NCBI GenBank assembly: GCA_020446045.1
Contig: JAGRFM010000058.1
Span: 1-64,000, forward strand
Reading direction: 5' to 3'
DNA: 64,000 nucleotides
Origin: Nitrosomonas sp.
GTDB taxonomy: Bacteria > Pseudomonadota > Gammaproteobacteria > Burkholderiales > Nitrosomonadaceae
Position numbers and translations under genes: made by a program. Each line of letters starts with the position of its first letter. Position 1 is the stretch's first letter. Under the pieces are notes generated by a model, which saw nothing but the letters and a program-made list of their open reading frames with translations, had not been told where the DNA came from and searched no databases. Below, in pieces: positions 1 to 9,259 of this stretch.

Positions 1-2
1 TA

Positions 3-272
3 GGGGGTGTCGTCATGTGTTATGTACAGTTCTGTTTGTTTTTCGGACAAAAGAATCAAGTTTTTGGGCCGAAGGACATGCTAAAGCATATTCAAGGTGC
101 AAAAACGACGATAATTTTGTTCGAAAAGCAAACCCGAAGGGCGTGGCATATTTTTGTGCCTGCTTGTTCAAGGTACTTGGACATAGCTAAGGCTATGCCC
201 TGCGCACTTTTCACAAACATTCATCAAAAATCTGCACACGCATAAATGCACATAACACATGACGACACCCCC
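3..272. mobile_element. 270-bp MITE-like element, TA-flanked
   Basis: The two ends are inverted copies of each other. The left end begins GGGGGTGTCGTCATGTGTTA and the right end is its reverse complement, with about 26 of 28 positions matching when flanks are included. Both sides are bordered by TA (1-2 and 273-274), as expected for elements that duplicate a TA target (IS630/Tc1-mariner type or the IS427 group of IS5). The interior has no convincing gene; the 76-codon open frame inside shows no recognisable domain. The same 13-bp end occurs at 47462-47487. The right border lies directly against the Shine-Dalgarno sequence of the downstream efflux gene. Transposase family is inferred from the TA flanks only. 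Confidence 0.8.
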
Positions 273-285
273 TAAGGAGCAAACT

Positions 286-1788
286 GTGAACGAAACCAAT
301 TTTAAACCGATACTAATCGTCATCATTGTCGGTGTCATACTTGGTGGGATCATCCTTAACCTGGAAAAATCGGTAGTTTCAGATGAAGAGGATCAAGGCG
401 CTGTGTCCAATGCACTGGCTGAAGAAGATCTTGAAGAAGAAATCGGCCCCAAAGGCGGTAAAATTTTCGCCACGGGTGATTTCAGCGTGGAAGTCACCAT
501 TTACGAGAAAGGCGTCGAGCCGCAATTTCGCCTCTATCTTTATGAAAAAAACAAGCCTATCGATCCGGGCGAGGCTAAGGTTGCCATTACTTTGTCACGA
601 TTGGGCAGATCAGCACAATTATTTTCATTTAAACCGGTTGGGAATTATCTGCTCGGTGATCAAGTTGTAGAAGAACCGCATTCGTTTGATGTCGCTATAG
701 CCGCCGAATGGAAAAGCAAGGTTTTTAACTGGCGTTATAGTCAGGTTGAAACACGGGTTGAAATGACCGATGAAACATTGGCCAGCACAGGAGTCGACAT
801 TCAAACAGCAGGCCCGGCAACTATCCGTCCCAAGCTTCAACTTCCCGGTGTTGTCATTTTTAACAAACATAATATCGTTCGTGTCGTACCCCGCGCGCCA
901 GGCATAGCAGTAGAAGTGCCACGTCATCTGGGTGAACAGATTGAAGAAGGGACGGTCCTGGCGGTTGTCGAGAGTCAGTTATTGGCCGATTTGCGCAGCC
1001 AGTATTTGGCTGCGCAAAAGCGCCTGGTGCTGGCAAAGATTAATTATCAACGTGAAAAACAGCTTTGGGAGGAAAAAATAACTGCCAAGCAGGAATATTT
1101 GACCACCCAGCAATTGTATAGTGAAGCAGAAATTGCCTTGGAACTCGCGGCAGCAAAACTGCAAGCGATTGGCGAAGACCCGAGAACTGTTCATCGGTTA
1201 AAAAATCTGACACGTTATAAAATCCGTTCCCCTATTGCAGGTTTGATCACAACCAAAGCCATTGCGCGCGGCCAGGTTGTACGAGAAGATGACGAGATTT
1301 TTACGGTCGTCGATACTTCGACCATATATGCCGATTTGACTGTTTTTCCAAAAGATTTGAGTACCATCCGGCTCGGTCAGCGGGCCACAATCAAGTCAAC
1401 GGCGGCTAATATAGAAGGCACAGGCGAAATTATCTTTATTACGGCGATGCTGGATCCGCAAACCCGTACCGCAATGGCGCGTATCATGCTGGATAATCCG
1501 GATGGCCTGTGGCGGGATGGCATGTTTGTCAACGGTTTCATCAATACCGAAGAAGTTGAGGTGCCGGTTGCTGTCAGTATGGAGGCATTACAAACGCTTT
1601 TTGACTGGACAGTGGTCTTTGGTCGTTACGGCGACTACTTTGAAGCGCGTCCGCTGGAATTGGGACGAAATGATGGCGAAATGGTCGAAGTGCTGGAGGG
1701 ATTGCAGGCCGGAGAGCAATACGCGACGGGAAACAGTTTTGCCATCAAGGCCGAATTGGGTAAATCCGGTGCGGAGCATGATCATTAG
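286..1788 (+). CDS. czcB: RND metal efflux membrane fusion protein (CzcB/CusB type)
   Basis: Periplasmic adaptor linking an inner-membrane RND pump to an outer-membrane channel. The protein has one N-terminal membrane segment (about residues 8-25), an acidic linker, and a small N-terminal domain with the GGKIFATGDFSVEV-type sequence found in CzcB-like adaptors. Barrel-sandwich, helical hairpin (about residues 220-310, rich in Q/E/K) and beta-barrel modules typical of HlyD-family proteins follow, and the tail ends in HDH. I place the start at GTG 286 because AAGGAG at 274-279 sits six bases upstream. An in-frame ATG at 259 lies inside the end of the preceding mobile element and is less likely. 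The RND pump gene follows after 49 bases, so the two should be one operon. No TolC-like gene is in the window. Metal specificity is judged from the pump partner. Confidence 0.9.
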   Translation: MNETNFKPILIVIIVGVILGGIILNLEKSVVSDEEDQGAVSNALAEEDLEEEIGPKGGKIFATGDFSVEVTIYEKGVEPQFRLYLYEKNKPIDPGEAKVAITLSRLGRSAQLFSFKPVGNYLLGDQVVEEPHSFDVAIAAEWKSKVFNWRYSQVETRVEMTDETLASTGVDIQTAGPATIRPKLQLPGVVIFNKHNIVRVVPRAPGIAVEVPRHLGEQIEEGTVLAVVESQLLADLRSQYLAAQKRLVLAKINYQREKQLWEEKITAKQEYLTTQQLYSEAEIALELAAAKLQAIGEDPRTVHRLKNLTRYKIRSPIAGLITTKAIARGQVVREDDEIFTVVDTSTIYADLTVFPKDLSTIRLGQRATIKSTAANIEGTGEIIFITAMLDPQTRTAMARIMLDNPDGLWRDGMFVNGFINTEEVEVPVAVSMEALQTLFDWTVVFGRYGDYFEARPLELGRNDGEMVEVLEGLQAGEQYATGNSFAIKAELGKSGAEHDH

Positions 1789-1837
1789 CCGCCTTTCCAG
1801 AAATAATTTTTTTCAAATCCGATAGCGAGACGAAACC

Positions 1838-4800
1838 TTGTTCGAGCGTATTTTACAATTTTCCATAGATTATCGCGGTCTGGTAATGGTGGCGGTATTT
1901 GCCATGACCCTGTTGGGCATATACAGTTATCAGAAAGTACCAATCGATGCGGTACCGGATATTACGAATGTTCAAGTTCAAATTAATACTGAGGCACCGG
2001 GATACTCACCACTGGAAGCGGAACAACGGCTGACTTTTCCGATTGAAACCATCATGATGGGGTTACCGAATCTGGATTACACGCGTTCGATTTCCCGCTA
2101 TGGGCTGTCGCAGGTCACGGTAGTGTTCAAGGATGGCACGGATATTTACTTTGCACGTCAACTGGTCAGTCAGCGCATACAGGAGGTCAGAAATCGTCTG
2201 CCTGCTGGCATAGAACCGCGCATGGGGCCAATTTCTACCGGGCTGGGTGAAATATTCATGTGGACAGTGGACGCGAAGCCAGGCGCCAGGAAGCCGGATG
2301 GTACAAGATATACCACGACGGATCTAAGGGAAATTCAGGACTGGATTATCCGCCCGCAATTACTGACAGTCCGGGGTGTGACTGAAGTCAATTCAGTGGG
2401 TGGTTATGTCAAGCAATTTCATGTCACCCCTTATCCGGAAAAACTGATTTCGCTTGGCCTGACGCTGCAGGATGTGGTTACGGCGTTGGAGCGTAATAAT
2501 CTGAATATTGGCGCCGGGTATATCGAAAAAAGAGGTGAACAGTACCTGGTCAGAGTTCCCGGCCAGGTCACCGATCTGGTTGAGATCGGTGAAATTATAC
2601 TGGGCAGCCGTCAAGGCATTCCGATTCGCATCAAGGATGTAGCCGATGTGCTGATCGGCAAGGAATTACGTAATGGCGCCGCAACACAAGACGGTAAGGA
2701 AGTCGTACTGGGCACCGTTCATATGCTGATCGGTGAAAACAGCCAAATCGTTTCGGAGGCCGCTGCCCAAAAATTACAGGAAATCAGTCGCAGTTTACCC
2801 GAAGGTATTGTCGCAACACCGGTTTACAATCGCACGACGCTGGTTGATAAAACCATTCAAACCGTATCAAACAATCTGTTTGAAGGCGCTACCCTGGTCA
2901 TTGTGGTGTTATTCCTGTTTCTGGGTAACATCCGTGCAGCACTGATTGCCGCATTGGTTATTCCGCTTTCTATGTTGTTTACCTTAAGCGGCATGGCAGC
3001 AAATAATGTCAGTGCTAATTTGATGAGTCTGGGTGCATTGGACTTTGGCATTATTGTCGATGGCGCCATTGTTATTATCGAAAATTGTATTCGACATTTG
3101 GGAAAAGAGCAGGCGCGCTTGGGAAGATTATTAACACTCAAGGAGCGCTTGGTTGTTGTTTTTGCCGCATCCAAGGAAGCAAGGCAAGCCTTATTCTTTG
3201 GTGAATTCATCATTATCATAGTATATCTGCCGGTCTTCGCTTTATCCGGTGTAGAAGGAAAAATGTTCCATCCGATGGCTTTTACTGTGGTGACTGCGCT
3301 GCTGGGTGCGTTTATTCTTTCTGTAACATTTGTTCCAGCCGCAATTGCGCTATTTCTATCTGGAAAGATAGAGGATAAAGAAAGTCGCATCGTAATCTTT
3401 GCGAAAAAAGTTTATTTACCCATGTTGACTGCCGCGATGCAGAACAAAGGGCTGACTATCACGCTGGCTATAGTTATTGTCATACTATCCGGCTTGCTGA
3501 CAACCCGTTTGGGTAGCGAGTTTGTTCCAAGCCTGAACGAAGGTGATATTGCACTTCATGCAATACGCATACCGGGCACGAGTCTGACGACAGCCATCGA
3601 AATGCAAAATGAACTTGAGAAAAAAATCAAAACATTTGCCGAAGTAGAGCGCGTCTTCTCCAAAATTGGTACACCGGAAATCGCGACCGATCCCATGCCA
3701 CCGAGTGTTGCGGATATTTTCATTATTCTGAAGGATCAGGATGAATGGGAAGGCCCATACAAAACCAAGGCAGAATTGATTGCCGCTATGGAAAAAGCAG
3801 TCAACGAAGTGACAGGCAATAATTATGAATTCACGCAACCGATCCAGATGCGTTTTAACGAATTGATATCCGGTGTGCGTGCTGATGTTGCCGTCAAGGT
3901 GTTTGGCGATGATATGGATGTACTGCACGATGTCGGCGATCAGATTCTTGAGGTAATAGAAAAAATACCGGGCGCTGCGGACGCAAAAATCGAGCAACTC
4001 ACCGGTCTACCCATGCTTTCCATCCAAATGGATCGTGCAAAAATGGCGCGTTACGGCTTGAATGTTGAAGATGTGCAGAACGTGATAGCCATCGCTGTGG
4101 GCGGTATGCCGACAGGTTTGATTTACGAAGGTGATCGCCGTTTCAATCTGGTGGTTCGCTTGCCGGAGTCAATGCGAGGCAGTATAGAAGCGCTCAAACG
4201 TTTGCCCGTGCAACTACCGAAAGCAGTATTGAGTGTGCGGGAAGGCCAGGCGGGTCCGCCGGCTTATTTAACACTGGGTGATGTGGTCAATTTTGATGTC
4301 ATCGAAGGCCCTAACCAGATCAGTCGCGAAAATGGAAAACGCAGAGTGGTTGTCAGTGCAAATGTTCGTGGCACTGACCTGGGGACTTTCGTGCAAGAAG
4401 CGCAAGCACGTATTGCCGAGGAAGTACAAATCCCATCAGGTTACTGGGTGGCTTGGGGAGGGCAATACGAACAAATGGTTTCGGCCACTGAGCGCCTGAC
4501 CATTGTTGTGCCGGTCGCCTTGGGGTTGATTTTTATTCTACTTTACCTGGCGTTTGGTAATATAAAAGACGGTTTGTTGGTATTTTCCGGTGTCCCGTTT
4601 GCACTGTCGGGCGGTATTCTCGCTCTCTGGTTGCGTGATATTCCCCTATCGATCTCTGCCGCTGTCGGCTTTATTGCCTTGTCAGGTATTGCAGTACTCA
4701 ATGGTCTGGTTTTAATAACGTTTATTCGCAATCTTCGTAAAGAAGGGTATTCATTGGATGATGCCATCCAAACAGGTGCGATGACACGACTTCGCCCTGT

Positions 4801-4978
4801 TTTGATGACCGGTTTGACCGATGCAATCGGCTTTGTGCCCATGGCGCTGGCGGTCAGTATCGGTGCTGAAGTGCAGCGTCCGTTGGCGACGGTTGTGATC
4901 GGTGGTATTCTGACTTCAACAGCGTTGACCATGCTGGTTTTGCCGGTGCTTTACCAGATTGCAAACAAAAAAGATTAG
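1838..4978 (+). CDS. czcA: CzcA-family heavy-metal RND efflux pump
   Basis: Proton-driven inner-membrane pump of 1046 residues, the usual length for heavy-metal RND proteins, with a first transmembrane helix near residues 12-30 and two groups of helices separated by large periplasmic loops. The fourth-helix signature reads DFGIIVDGAIVIIEN with D402, D408 and E415. This is the HME1 pattern of CzcA/CnrA-type Zn/Co/Cd/Ni pumps rather than the copper/silver CusA pattern, so a divalent cation substrate is likely. The start is TTG at 1838; GCGAG/GAGACG just upstream is a modest ribosome site. It is co-oriented with the adaptor gene and forms a two-gene operon without an outer-membrane component here. 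Function is strongly supported by sequence; the exact metal is inference. Confidence 0.92.
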   Translation: MFERILQFSIDYRGLVMVAVFAMTLLGIYSYQKVPIDAVPDITNVQVQINTEAPGYSPLEAEQRLTFPIETIMMGLPNLDYTRSISRYGLSQVTVVFKDGTDIYFARQLVSQRIQEVRNRLPAGIEPRMGPISTGLGEIFMWTVDAKPGARKPDGTRYTTTDLREIQDWIIRPQLLTVRGVTEVNSVGGYVKQFHVTPYPEKLISLGLTLQDVVTALERNNLNIGAGYIEKRGEQYLVRVPGQVTDLVEIGEIILGSRQGIPIRIKDVADVLIGKELRNGAATQDGKEVVLGTVHMLIGENSQIVSEAAAQKLQEISRSLPEGIVATPVYNRTTLVDKTIQTVSNNLFEGATLVIVVLFLFLGNIRAALIAALVIPLSMLFTLSGMAANNVSANLMSLGALDFGIIVDGAIVIIENCIRHLGKEQARLGRLLTLKERLVVVFAASKEARQALFFGEFIIIIVYLPVFALSGVEGKMFHPMAFTVVTALLGAFILSVTFVPAAIALFLSGKIEDKESRIVIFAKKVYLPMLTAAMQNKGLTITLAIVIVILSGLLTTRLGSEFVPSLNEGDIALHAIRIPGTSLTTAIEMQNELEKKIKTFAEVERVFSKIGTPEIATDPMPPSVADIFIILKDQDEWEGPYKTKAELIAAMEKAVNEVTGNNYEFTQPIQMRFNELISGVRADVAVKVFGDDMDVLHDVGDQILEVIEKIPGAADAKIEQLTGLPMLSIQMDRAKMARYGLNVEDVQNVIAIAVGGMPTGLIYEGDRRFNLVVRLPESMRGSIEALKRLPVQLPKAVLSVREGQAGPPAYLTLGDVVNFDVIEGPNQISRENGKRRVVVSANVRGTDLGTFVQEAQARIAEEVQIPSGYWVAWGGQYEQMVSATERLTIVVPVALGLIFILLYLAFGNIKDGLLVFSGVPFALSGGILALWLRDIPLSISAAVGFIALSGIAVLNGLVLITFIRNLRKEGYSLDDAIQTGAMTRLRPVLMTGLTDAIGFVPMALAVSIGAEVQRPLATVVIGGILTSTALTMLVLPVLYQIANKKD

Positions 4979-5227
4979 GGAATATGGATATTTAATTGAT
5001 TTTTATTGTCGATATTTTTTACACTTAAAGTGTGATTTTCTTAAATACTATTTTATGTGTTTTGCAACTCTATGTATTAAAATGAATCTAAAAGCAAAAA
5101 TGAATATGGCCCAAAATTTGCTTATATATAGAACTAAAGCACTAAAACATGAAATTGTTTTTTGTTTCTCAGATTAGAATAATGAAGCGTATTGAAAATA
5201 ATCTTCAGAATGAAGAGGCTATGTAAT

Positions 5228-5704
5228 ATGGAAATTAAAAACTCGAAAGAGCAAACTGATACTCCTGAAGTAATGCAAAAATTATCAACCGGCAACAATC
5301 AGCATAAGCAGAAACGCAGGACGTTGTTAAAGGGTACAGCGGCTTTGCCAGTCGTTATAACACTTTACAGTGGTTCAGCTTTGGCTCGCAGCAGTAATAT
5401 AATGGGAGAGGCTGCCTCTGTGTCCGAGGCTGTTTTCGTGAATACAATTGACGGCCCCCAATTGCTCTGTGTTAAACCGGTAGAAAAGTTTGATAATGGT
5501 ACCTATGATATTGGGGATATGCCAAGCTACATGCTTATTTCAGAGCCAAAAATACAGCTTAATGCATCAGAGCAAGTCATCATGATGAAAAAAGCACAAC
5601 AGATGGATAATTGTCATTTGCTTGGAGGGATAATGATATCGGCAACGGCTTTTACTTCCATTGCTGCAAAAACAGGTGCATTTGATAATCTCATGATTCT
5701 TTGA
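5228..5704 (+). CDS. Exported protein of unknown function next to HPr-rel-A genes
   Basis: A 158-residue protein. After a polar 40-residue N-terminus comes KRRTLLKGTAALPVV followed by a hydrophobic stretch and an ALARSS cleavage-like site, resembling a Tat-type signal, although the long leader before it is unusual. The mature part has no domain I recognise; the last 35 residues are hydrophobic and small-residue rich (LLGGIMISATAFTSI). ATG 5228 is preferred because AGAGG lies about 11 bases upstream; an upstream TTG at 5192 has no support. It precedes the PqqD-like gene by 80 bases in the same orientation. Since PqqD proteins are usually peptide chaperones, this could be the client or precursor of the downstream system. 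That is a guess from position only. Confidence 0.6.
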   Translation: MEIKNSKEQTDTPEVMQKLSTGNNQHKQKRRTLLKGTAALPVVITLYSGSALARSSNIMGEAASVSEAVFVNTIDGPQLLCVKPVEKFDNGTYDIGDMPSYMLISEPKIQLNASEQVIMMKKAQQMDNCHLLGGIMISATAFTSIAAKTGAFDNLMIL

Positions 5705-5784
5705 TGTGATGGTTTTCAATAGATATTAACTGTTAAGCTTGACTTACCCAATAAAGTAAGCAAAAGGTTTTAAAAAATTTAAGT

Positions 5785-6060
5785 ATGCGCTGGCAATCAA
5801 ACCATTTTCATTCACTGTTGATTGAAGATTGGGGGGGTGAGTATACGGTATATCAACCCGATTCTGGAAAAACACATTTCCTTAATCAAATGAGTATCAG
5901 GCTGCTTTCTTTTCTGAGTCAGAATCCTGCAACCCTTCTGGAAATCAGTCATTATTTAAGCACAGCGTTTGAACAAGAGGCGGACCAAGATTTTCGCGAC
6001 AATATTGAAAAAATACTCTATCATTTGGATGCATTGGGTTTAATTAAGAAAGAGAAATAG
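5785..6060 (+). CDS. PqqD-family peptide chaperone (HPr-rel-A system)
   Basis: A 91-residue protein with the PqqD-like layout: beta-rich N-terminal half (EYTVYQPDSGKTHFLN), then a winged-helix-like region (LLSFLSQNPATLLEISHYL...) ending in LDALGLIKKEK. PqqD family members bind the leader of ribosomal peptides and hand it to modifying enzymes. This subgroup is found with an HprK-like kinase and a nucleotidyltransferase in the so-called HPr-rel-A system. The kinase-like gene starts 10 bases after its stop, so they are co-transcribed. The ribosome site before ATG 5785 is weak (AT-rich, no GGAG). Assignment to the family is by pattern and neighbourhood. What peptide it serves is unknown. Confidence 0.75.
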   Translation: MRWQSNHFHSLLIEDWGGEYTVYQPDSGKTHFLNQMSIRLLSFLSQNPATLLEISHYLSTAFEQEADQDFRDNIEKILYHLDALGLIKKEK

Positions 6061-6070
6061 TGATAAAAGC

Positions 6071-6979
6071 ATGATGGTTAGTCAGATTCCATTGCAGGAA
6101 TTCCTCATGCTACTCCGTAATCAAGGACTCAAAGTAGTGATGGGTCCTTTTAATGTCCGTATTCAAACCCGTTATAAACCGCTCGCAGTCCAGCTTTATT
6201 CTCTTTATAAACATTACCGGCTGGTACAGGACGAAATCTGCGAATTTCATGTGTGTATTGTTGCTGAGCGTTCATTTAAAAATCCATTGAAAAAAAGCGT
6301 TCGTTTTTTGATCGATGGTCAATCTCCATTTGAGAGTTTTCCGGAAGAGCAAGCTCTGGCGGTGCTGGAATGGGGGATCAATCTCGCCATAGCCGTGCGC
6401 GTTAATCATCTTCTGTTACTCCATGCCGCTGTGGTTGAAAAAAACAATCATGTGATTCTCTTTCCAGCCTGGCCGGGCAGTGGCAAGACAACATTATGTA
6501 CTTATTTGATTCATCGTGGATTTCGTTTATTTTCCGATGAATTCGGATTAATGGATCCGGCACGAGGGGTTTTTTATCCCATGCCGCGCTTGATGCCGTT
6601 AAAAAACCAATCGATTCAGATTATTCGTAATTATCTGCCGGAAGCCGTGATAGGCCAGTCCATACCAAATACTCACAAGGGAACAGTGGCGCATGTATGT
6701 CCGCCCGAAAACAGTATCTGTTCCGCAGAAAGAACGGCAAAAGCGCGTTGGATTTTTTTCCTCAGATGGAATGAAAAAGCGGAAACTAACATTCAACCTA
6801 TATCCGATGCGGAAGCATTCATGCTGCTGGCAAGTAATGCTTTCAATTATGAGGTGCTTGGCGCAACAGGGTTTAAGGCAGTAGCACAGCTGATTTCAGA
6901 CTGCAATTGCTATAAACTGATTTACTCCGATTTGGAAGATGTAACGTCAACATTGCAAAACATGGTTAATGAAGTCTAA
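6071..6979 (+). CDS. HprK-related kinase A
   Basis: A 302-residue protein whose central part resembles the nucleotide-binding core of HPr kinase/phosphorylase: a conserved LLLHAAVVE segment (H118), then a P-loop WPGSGKTT with the GSGKT residues at 136-140, then FRLFSDEFGLMDP (SDE at 155-157), the usual acidic site of HprK-like proteins. The N-terminal 110 residues are specific to this subgroup. True HprK phosphorylates HPr serine; no HPr gene is near, and the natural substrate of HprK-rel-A proteins is unknown. The gene overlaps the following nucleotidyltransferase by 11 bases, supporting a tight functional unit. Start: ATG 6071, with a second ATG at 6074 equally possible. Confidence 0.8.
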   Translation: MMVSQIPLQEFLMLLRNQGLKVVMGPFNVRIQTRYKPLAVQLYSLYKHYRLVQDEICEFHVCIVAERSFKNPLKKSVRFLIDGQSPFESFPEEQALAVLEWGINLAIAVRVNHLLLLHAAVVEKNNHVILFPAWPGSGKTTLCTYLIHRGFRLFSDEFGLMDPARGVFYPMPRLMPLKNQSIQIIRNYLPEAVIGQSIPNTHKGTVAHVCPPENSICSAERTAKARWIFFLRWNEKAETNIQPISDAEAFMLLASNAFNYEVLGATGFKAVAQLISDCNCYKLIYSDLEDVTSTLQNMVNEV

Positions 6980-8072
6980 GCATTCCCATCATCAGATATT
7001 ACTCCAGGCATTGGTCGATCCAAAATGTCTGATCGATTATCCTGATTCGGATTGGGAGTTGCTGATCAGAATGGCAAGGCGTGTAAAACTGTTGGGTCGT
7101 ATAGCGTTGTTGTTAAAAAGCCATAATCTCTGGGAAGAGATACCTCCAAGAATAGCGAATCAGTTAACCTCTGCATTAGTTCAGGCTGACAGGCTACGGC
7201 AATTAACACTATGGGAGCTGGACAGGGTTTTATGGGCGTTGGATGATTTCAAAACGTCAATCATCGTACTAAAGGGTGCTGCTTACGGACTAATCAATCT
7301 GCCTTTTTCAGAAGGCCGGTTGTCAGTTGATCTGGATTTGATGGTACCCCAGTCCGATTTGGCCGATATCGAATCAGTGTTGATGACCAAAGGTTGGAAG
7401 CATAGGCCGCTCTCGTTTTATGATGAGCATTATTATCGTGTCTGGAGTCATGAAATCCCGCCGCTTATCCACGCTGAGCGTGAAACCGAAGTGGATATTC
7501 ATCATACGCTGGCACCGGTGACCAGTCGGTTAAAAATTGATAGCGGCCTGCTTTTTGCTGATGCCATCCCGGTGCATTATGAAAATGTCGTTGTGCTGTC
7601 TCCAACCGATATGACACTTCATTGCGCTGTCAACCTGTTTCAGAATAATGAATTGGACAATGATTTACGCGATTTACTCGATTTGCACGATTTAATGGTT
7701 TTCTTCAGTCATCAAGATGCTGATTTCTGGAAATCTCTTACCGATAGAGCCAATCAATTGAAGTTGGGACATGTTTTGTATTATGGTCTTTATTTCAGTC
7801 AATTGATATTCAAAACGCCTGTACCGGATGGCACAATCAATCGTTTGATAAATAAACCCGGTTATATACGACGTGGCATTATGTACCGGCTGGTACCTCT
7901 CGCATTATTCCCGCAGCATCCCGATAAGCCGATAAGATCAGCAGCCTGGGCGAAGACGATACTTTATTTGCGCAGTCATCTTATCCGGATGCCATTGTAT
8001 ATCCTGGTGCCCCATTTGATGTATAAATCAATGCGAACGCTTTTGGCAAAAATCAAATTATTGCGGCGTTAA
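6969..8072 (+). CDS. Nucleotidyltransferase family protein (NTP_transf_5 type)
   Basis: A 367-residue protein carrying the minimal nucleotidyltransferase fold features LKGAAYGLINLPF (KG at 102-103) and RLSVDLDLMV (D121, D123), the paired metal-binding acids, followed by a long helical C-terminal region. This architecture is that of the uncharacterised nucleotidyltransferase family regularly encoded beside PqqD-like and HprK-like genes. It overlaps the kinase gene by 11 bases and ends 18 bases before the convergent J/PilZ gene. The enzymatic product is unknown: adenylylation or another nucleotidyl transfer to a peptide or protein is possible from the fold but not shown. Catalytic acids look intact. 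Confidence 0.75.
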   Translation: MKSKHSHHQILLQALVDPKCLIDYPDSDWELLIRMARRVKLLGRIALLLKSHNLWEEIPPRIANQLTSALVQADRLRQLTLWELDRVLWALDDFKTSIIVLKGAAYGLINLPFSEGRLSVDLDLMVPQSDLADIESVLMTKGWKHRPLSFYDEHYYRVWSHEIPPLIHAERETEVDIHHTLAPVTSRLKIDSGLLFADAIPVHYENVVVLSPTDMTLHCAVNLFQNNELDNDLRDLLDLHDLMVFFSHQDADFWKSLTDRANQLKLGHVLYYGLYFSQLIFKTPVPDGTINRLINKPGYIRRGIMYRLVPLALFPQHPDKPIRSAAWAKTILYLRSHLIRMPLYILVPHLMYKSMRTLLAKIKLLRR

Positions 8073-8090
8073 AAAACAACATCGTTGGAC

Positions 8091-9107
8091 TCACGCATTG
8101 GCGACGATAAAATTGCCACGATCTTGAGTAAATTTTATTGTCAGAAAACGCGCTCCAATAGAGAGGCCTTTTCCTTCAGCGGGATGAGTATGCACAATTT
8201 CTGCAACTGCCTTGAAACCGGGAGCATCAATTTTGATGATATCTTTTAAATCCAGCTGTGTTTCGGTCAAAAAACGCGCACCTTTCGGTGATATATCTTG
8301 CAGAATACCTTGATATGGAGAATCCGGCCAAAACAGGTAAAATACTATCGAGCCAGCAACATTGATTCGCCGGTGAAAGCGATGCTGTTGTATCTGCGTA
8401 TCATGCTGATCGGATGGCAAAGGGCTGCTACATTCTAAACATTGATCACTTTGATAGAGGCTCGGTTGATTTGCAAAAGGAGTATAGCAAAAGATACAGT
8501 GCTGCAGCGTCTTGGTCGTATCCGGTTGGGCATATAATGGGGTTATGTTTGAATGTTTATGTTCAGGAATGTTTTTGTCATGATAATTTGAAGGAATAAG
8601 CTGTTTTGATTCTGTCTTTGTTATTCCTGCAAGCAGTGCATCGTAACGTATCCGTATCACCGGATTGGCGAGGACTGCAAACGCATCGTCCAGCAGCTCA
8701 GAATTCTGCAAAGGATATTTAAGCAAAACGCTATAACTGGAAATAATAAGGGCCATCGAAGCATCGGTCTGAACCTGCAGTATTCGGTAATAATTGCGCC
8801 GGTTGGTGGAAGGTGTATTACCTGTCATTCCATGAAAGTTTTTAATCCTTCCAGATGCAAAGCGACCCAGGCTCAATTTGCTGAGCGGATACCGCTTGCG
8901 TAATCGATGATCGTAAACCGCCCGCTTCAGCGGGTCTTGTAGAACGGTTAGTGCGGTATTTAATAGACAAGCCTGTTCATCAGCTAAATCCTGATCAGCG
9001 TATCGTTGCAATTTTTGCATCAAGACGCGATGATTGGTTTTAATTACCGATAACGGCGCATCAGGTTGCGCATACAATACCCGGTAAAAATTGCGTCTTT
9101 CTGTCAT
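8091..9107 (-). CDS. Fusion of two J-like domains, a zinc ribbon and a PilZ domain
   Basis: A 338-residue protein. Residues 5-70 and about 100-160 each look like degenerate DnaJ J-domains (FYRVLYAQPDAPLSVIK..., YYRILQVQTDASMALI...), but neither has the HPD tripeptide needed to stimulate Hsp70. A CxxC...CxxC pair (CIFCYTPF / CLECSSPL) in the middle suggests a zinc ribbon. The C-terminal 100 residues match PilZ, starting HRRINVAG and including DISPKGARF, the RxxxR-like and D/NxSxxG positions that bind cyclic di-GMP; the first motif is partly degenerate (RRIN). It may read cyclic di-GMP and act as a scaffold. It is transcribed toward the nucleotidyltransferase gene. Start is the ATG whose complement is at 9105-9107. 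Confidence 0.75.
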   Translation of the reverse strand: MTERRNFYRVLYAQPDAPLSVIKTNHRVLMQKLQRYADQDLADEQACLLNTALTVLQDPLKRAVYDHRLRKRYPLSKLSLGRFASGRIKNFHGMTGNTPSTNRRNYYRILQVQTDASMALIISSYSVLLKYPLQNSELLDDAFAVLANPVIRIRYDALLAGITKTESKQLIPSNYHDKNIPEHKHSNITPLYAQPDTTKTLQHCIFCYTPFANQPSLYQSDQCLECSSPLPSDQHDTQIQQHRFHRRINVAGSIVFYLFWPDSPYQGILQDISPKGARFLTETQLDLKDIIKIDAPGFKAVAEIVHTHPAEGKGLSIGARFLTIKFTQDRGNFIVANA

Positions 9108-9259
9108 AGAATCTTGTGAGCTTCTGATGAATATTCTGTTTTGGATATGCTATGTTGAATCATGAAAGAATGAAATCACAAAACATAGAAAACATGGTTT
9201 ATAAAGTGAATAAAGGAATGATATCAATATATTAAAATAGAAATCAAATTTTATTCGCT

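Noticed and set aside
15..245. 76-codon open frame inside the first mobile element
   Set aside because: No ribosome site, no domain, and it lies wholly within the inverted-repeat element; treated as noncoding.
1838..4978. Copper/silver pump CusA
   Set aside because: The DFG-x3-DGA-x4-EN signature (D402, D408, E415) is that of CzcA-type divalent metal pumps.
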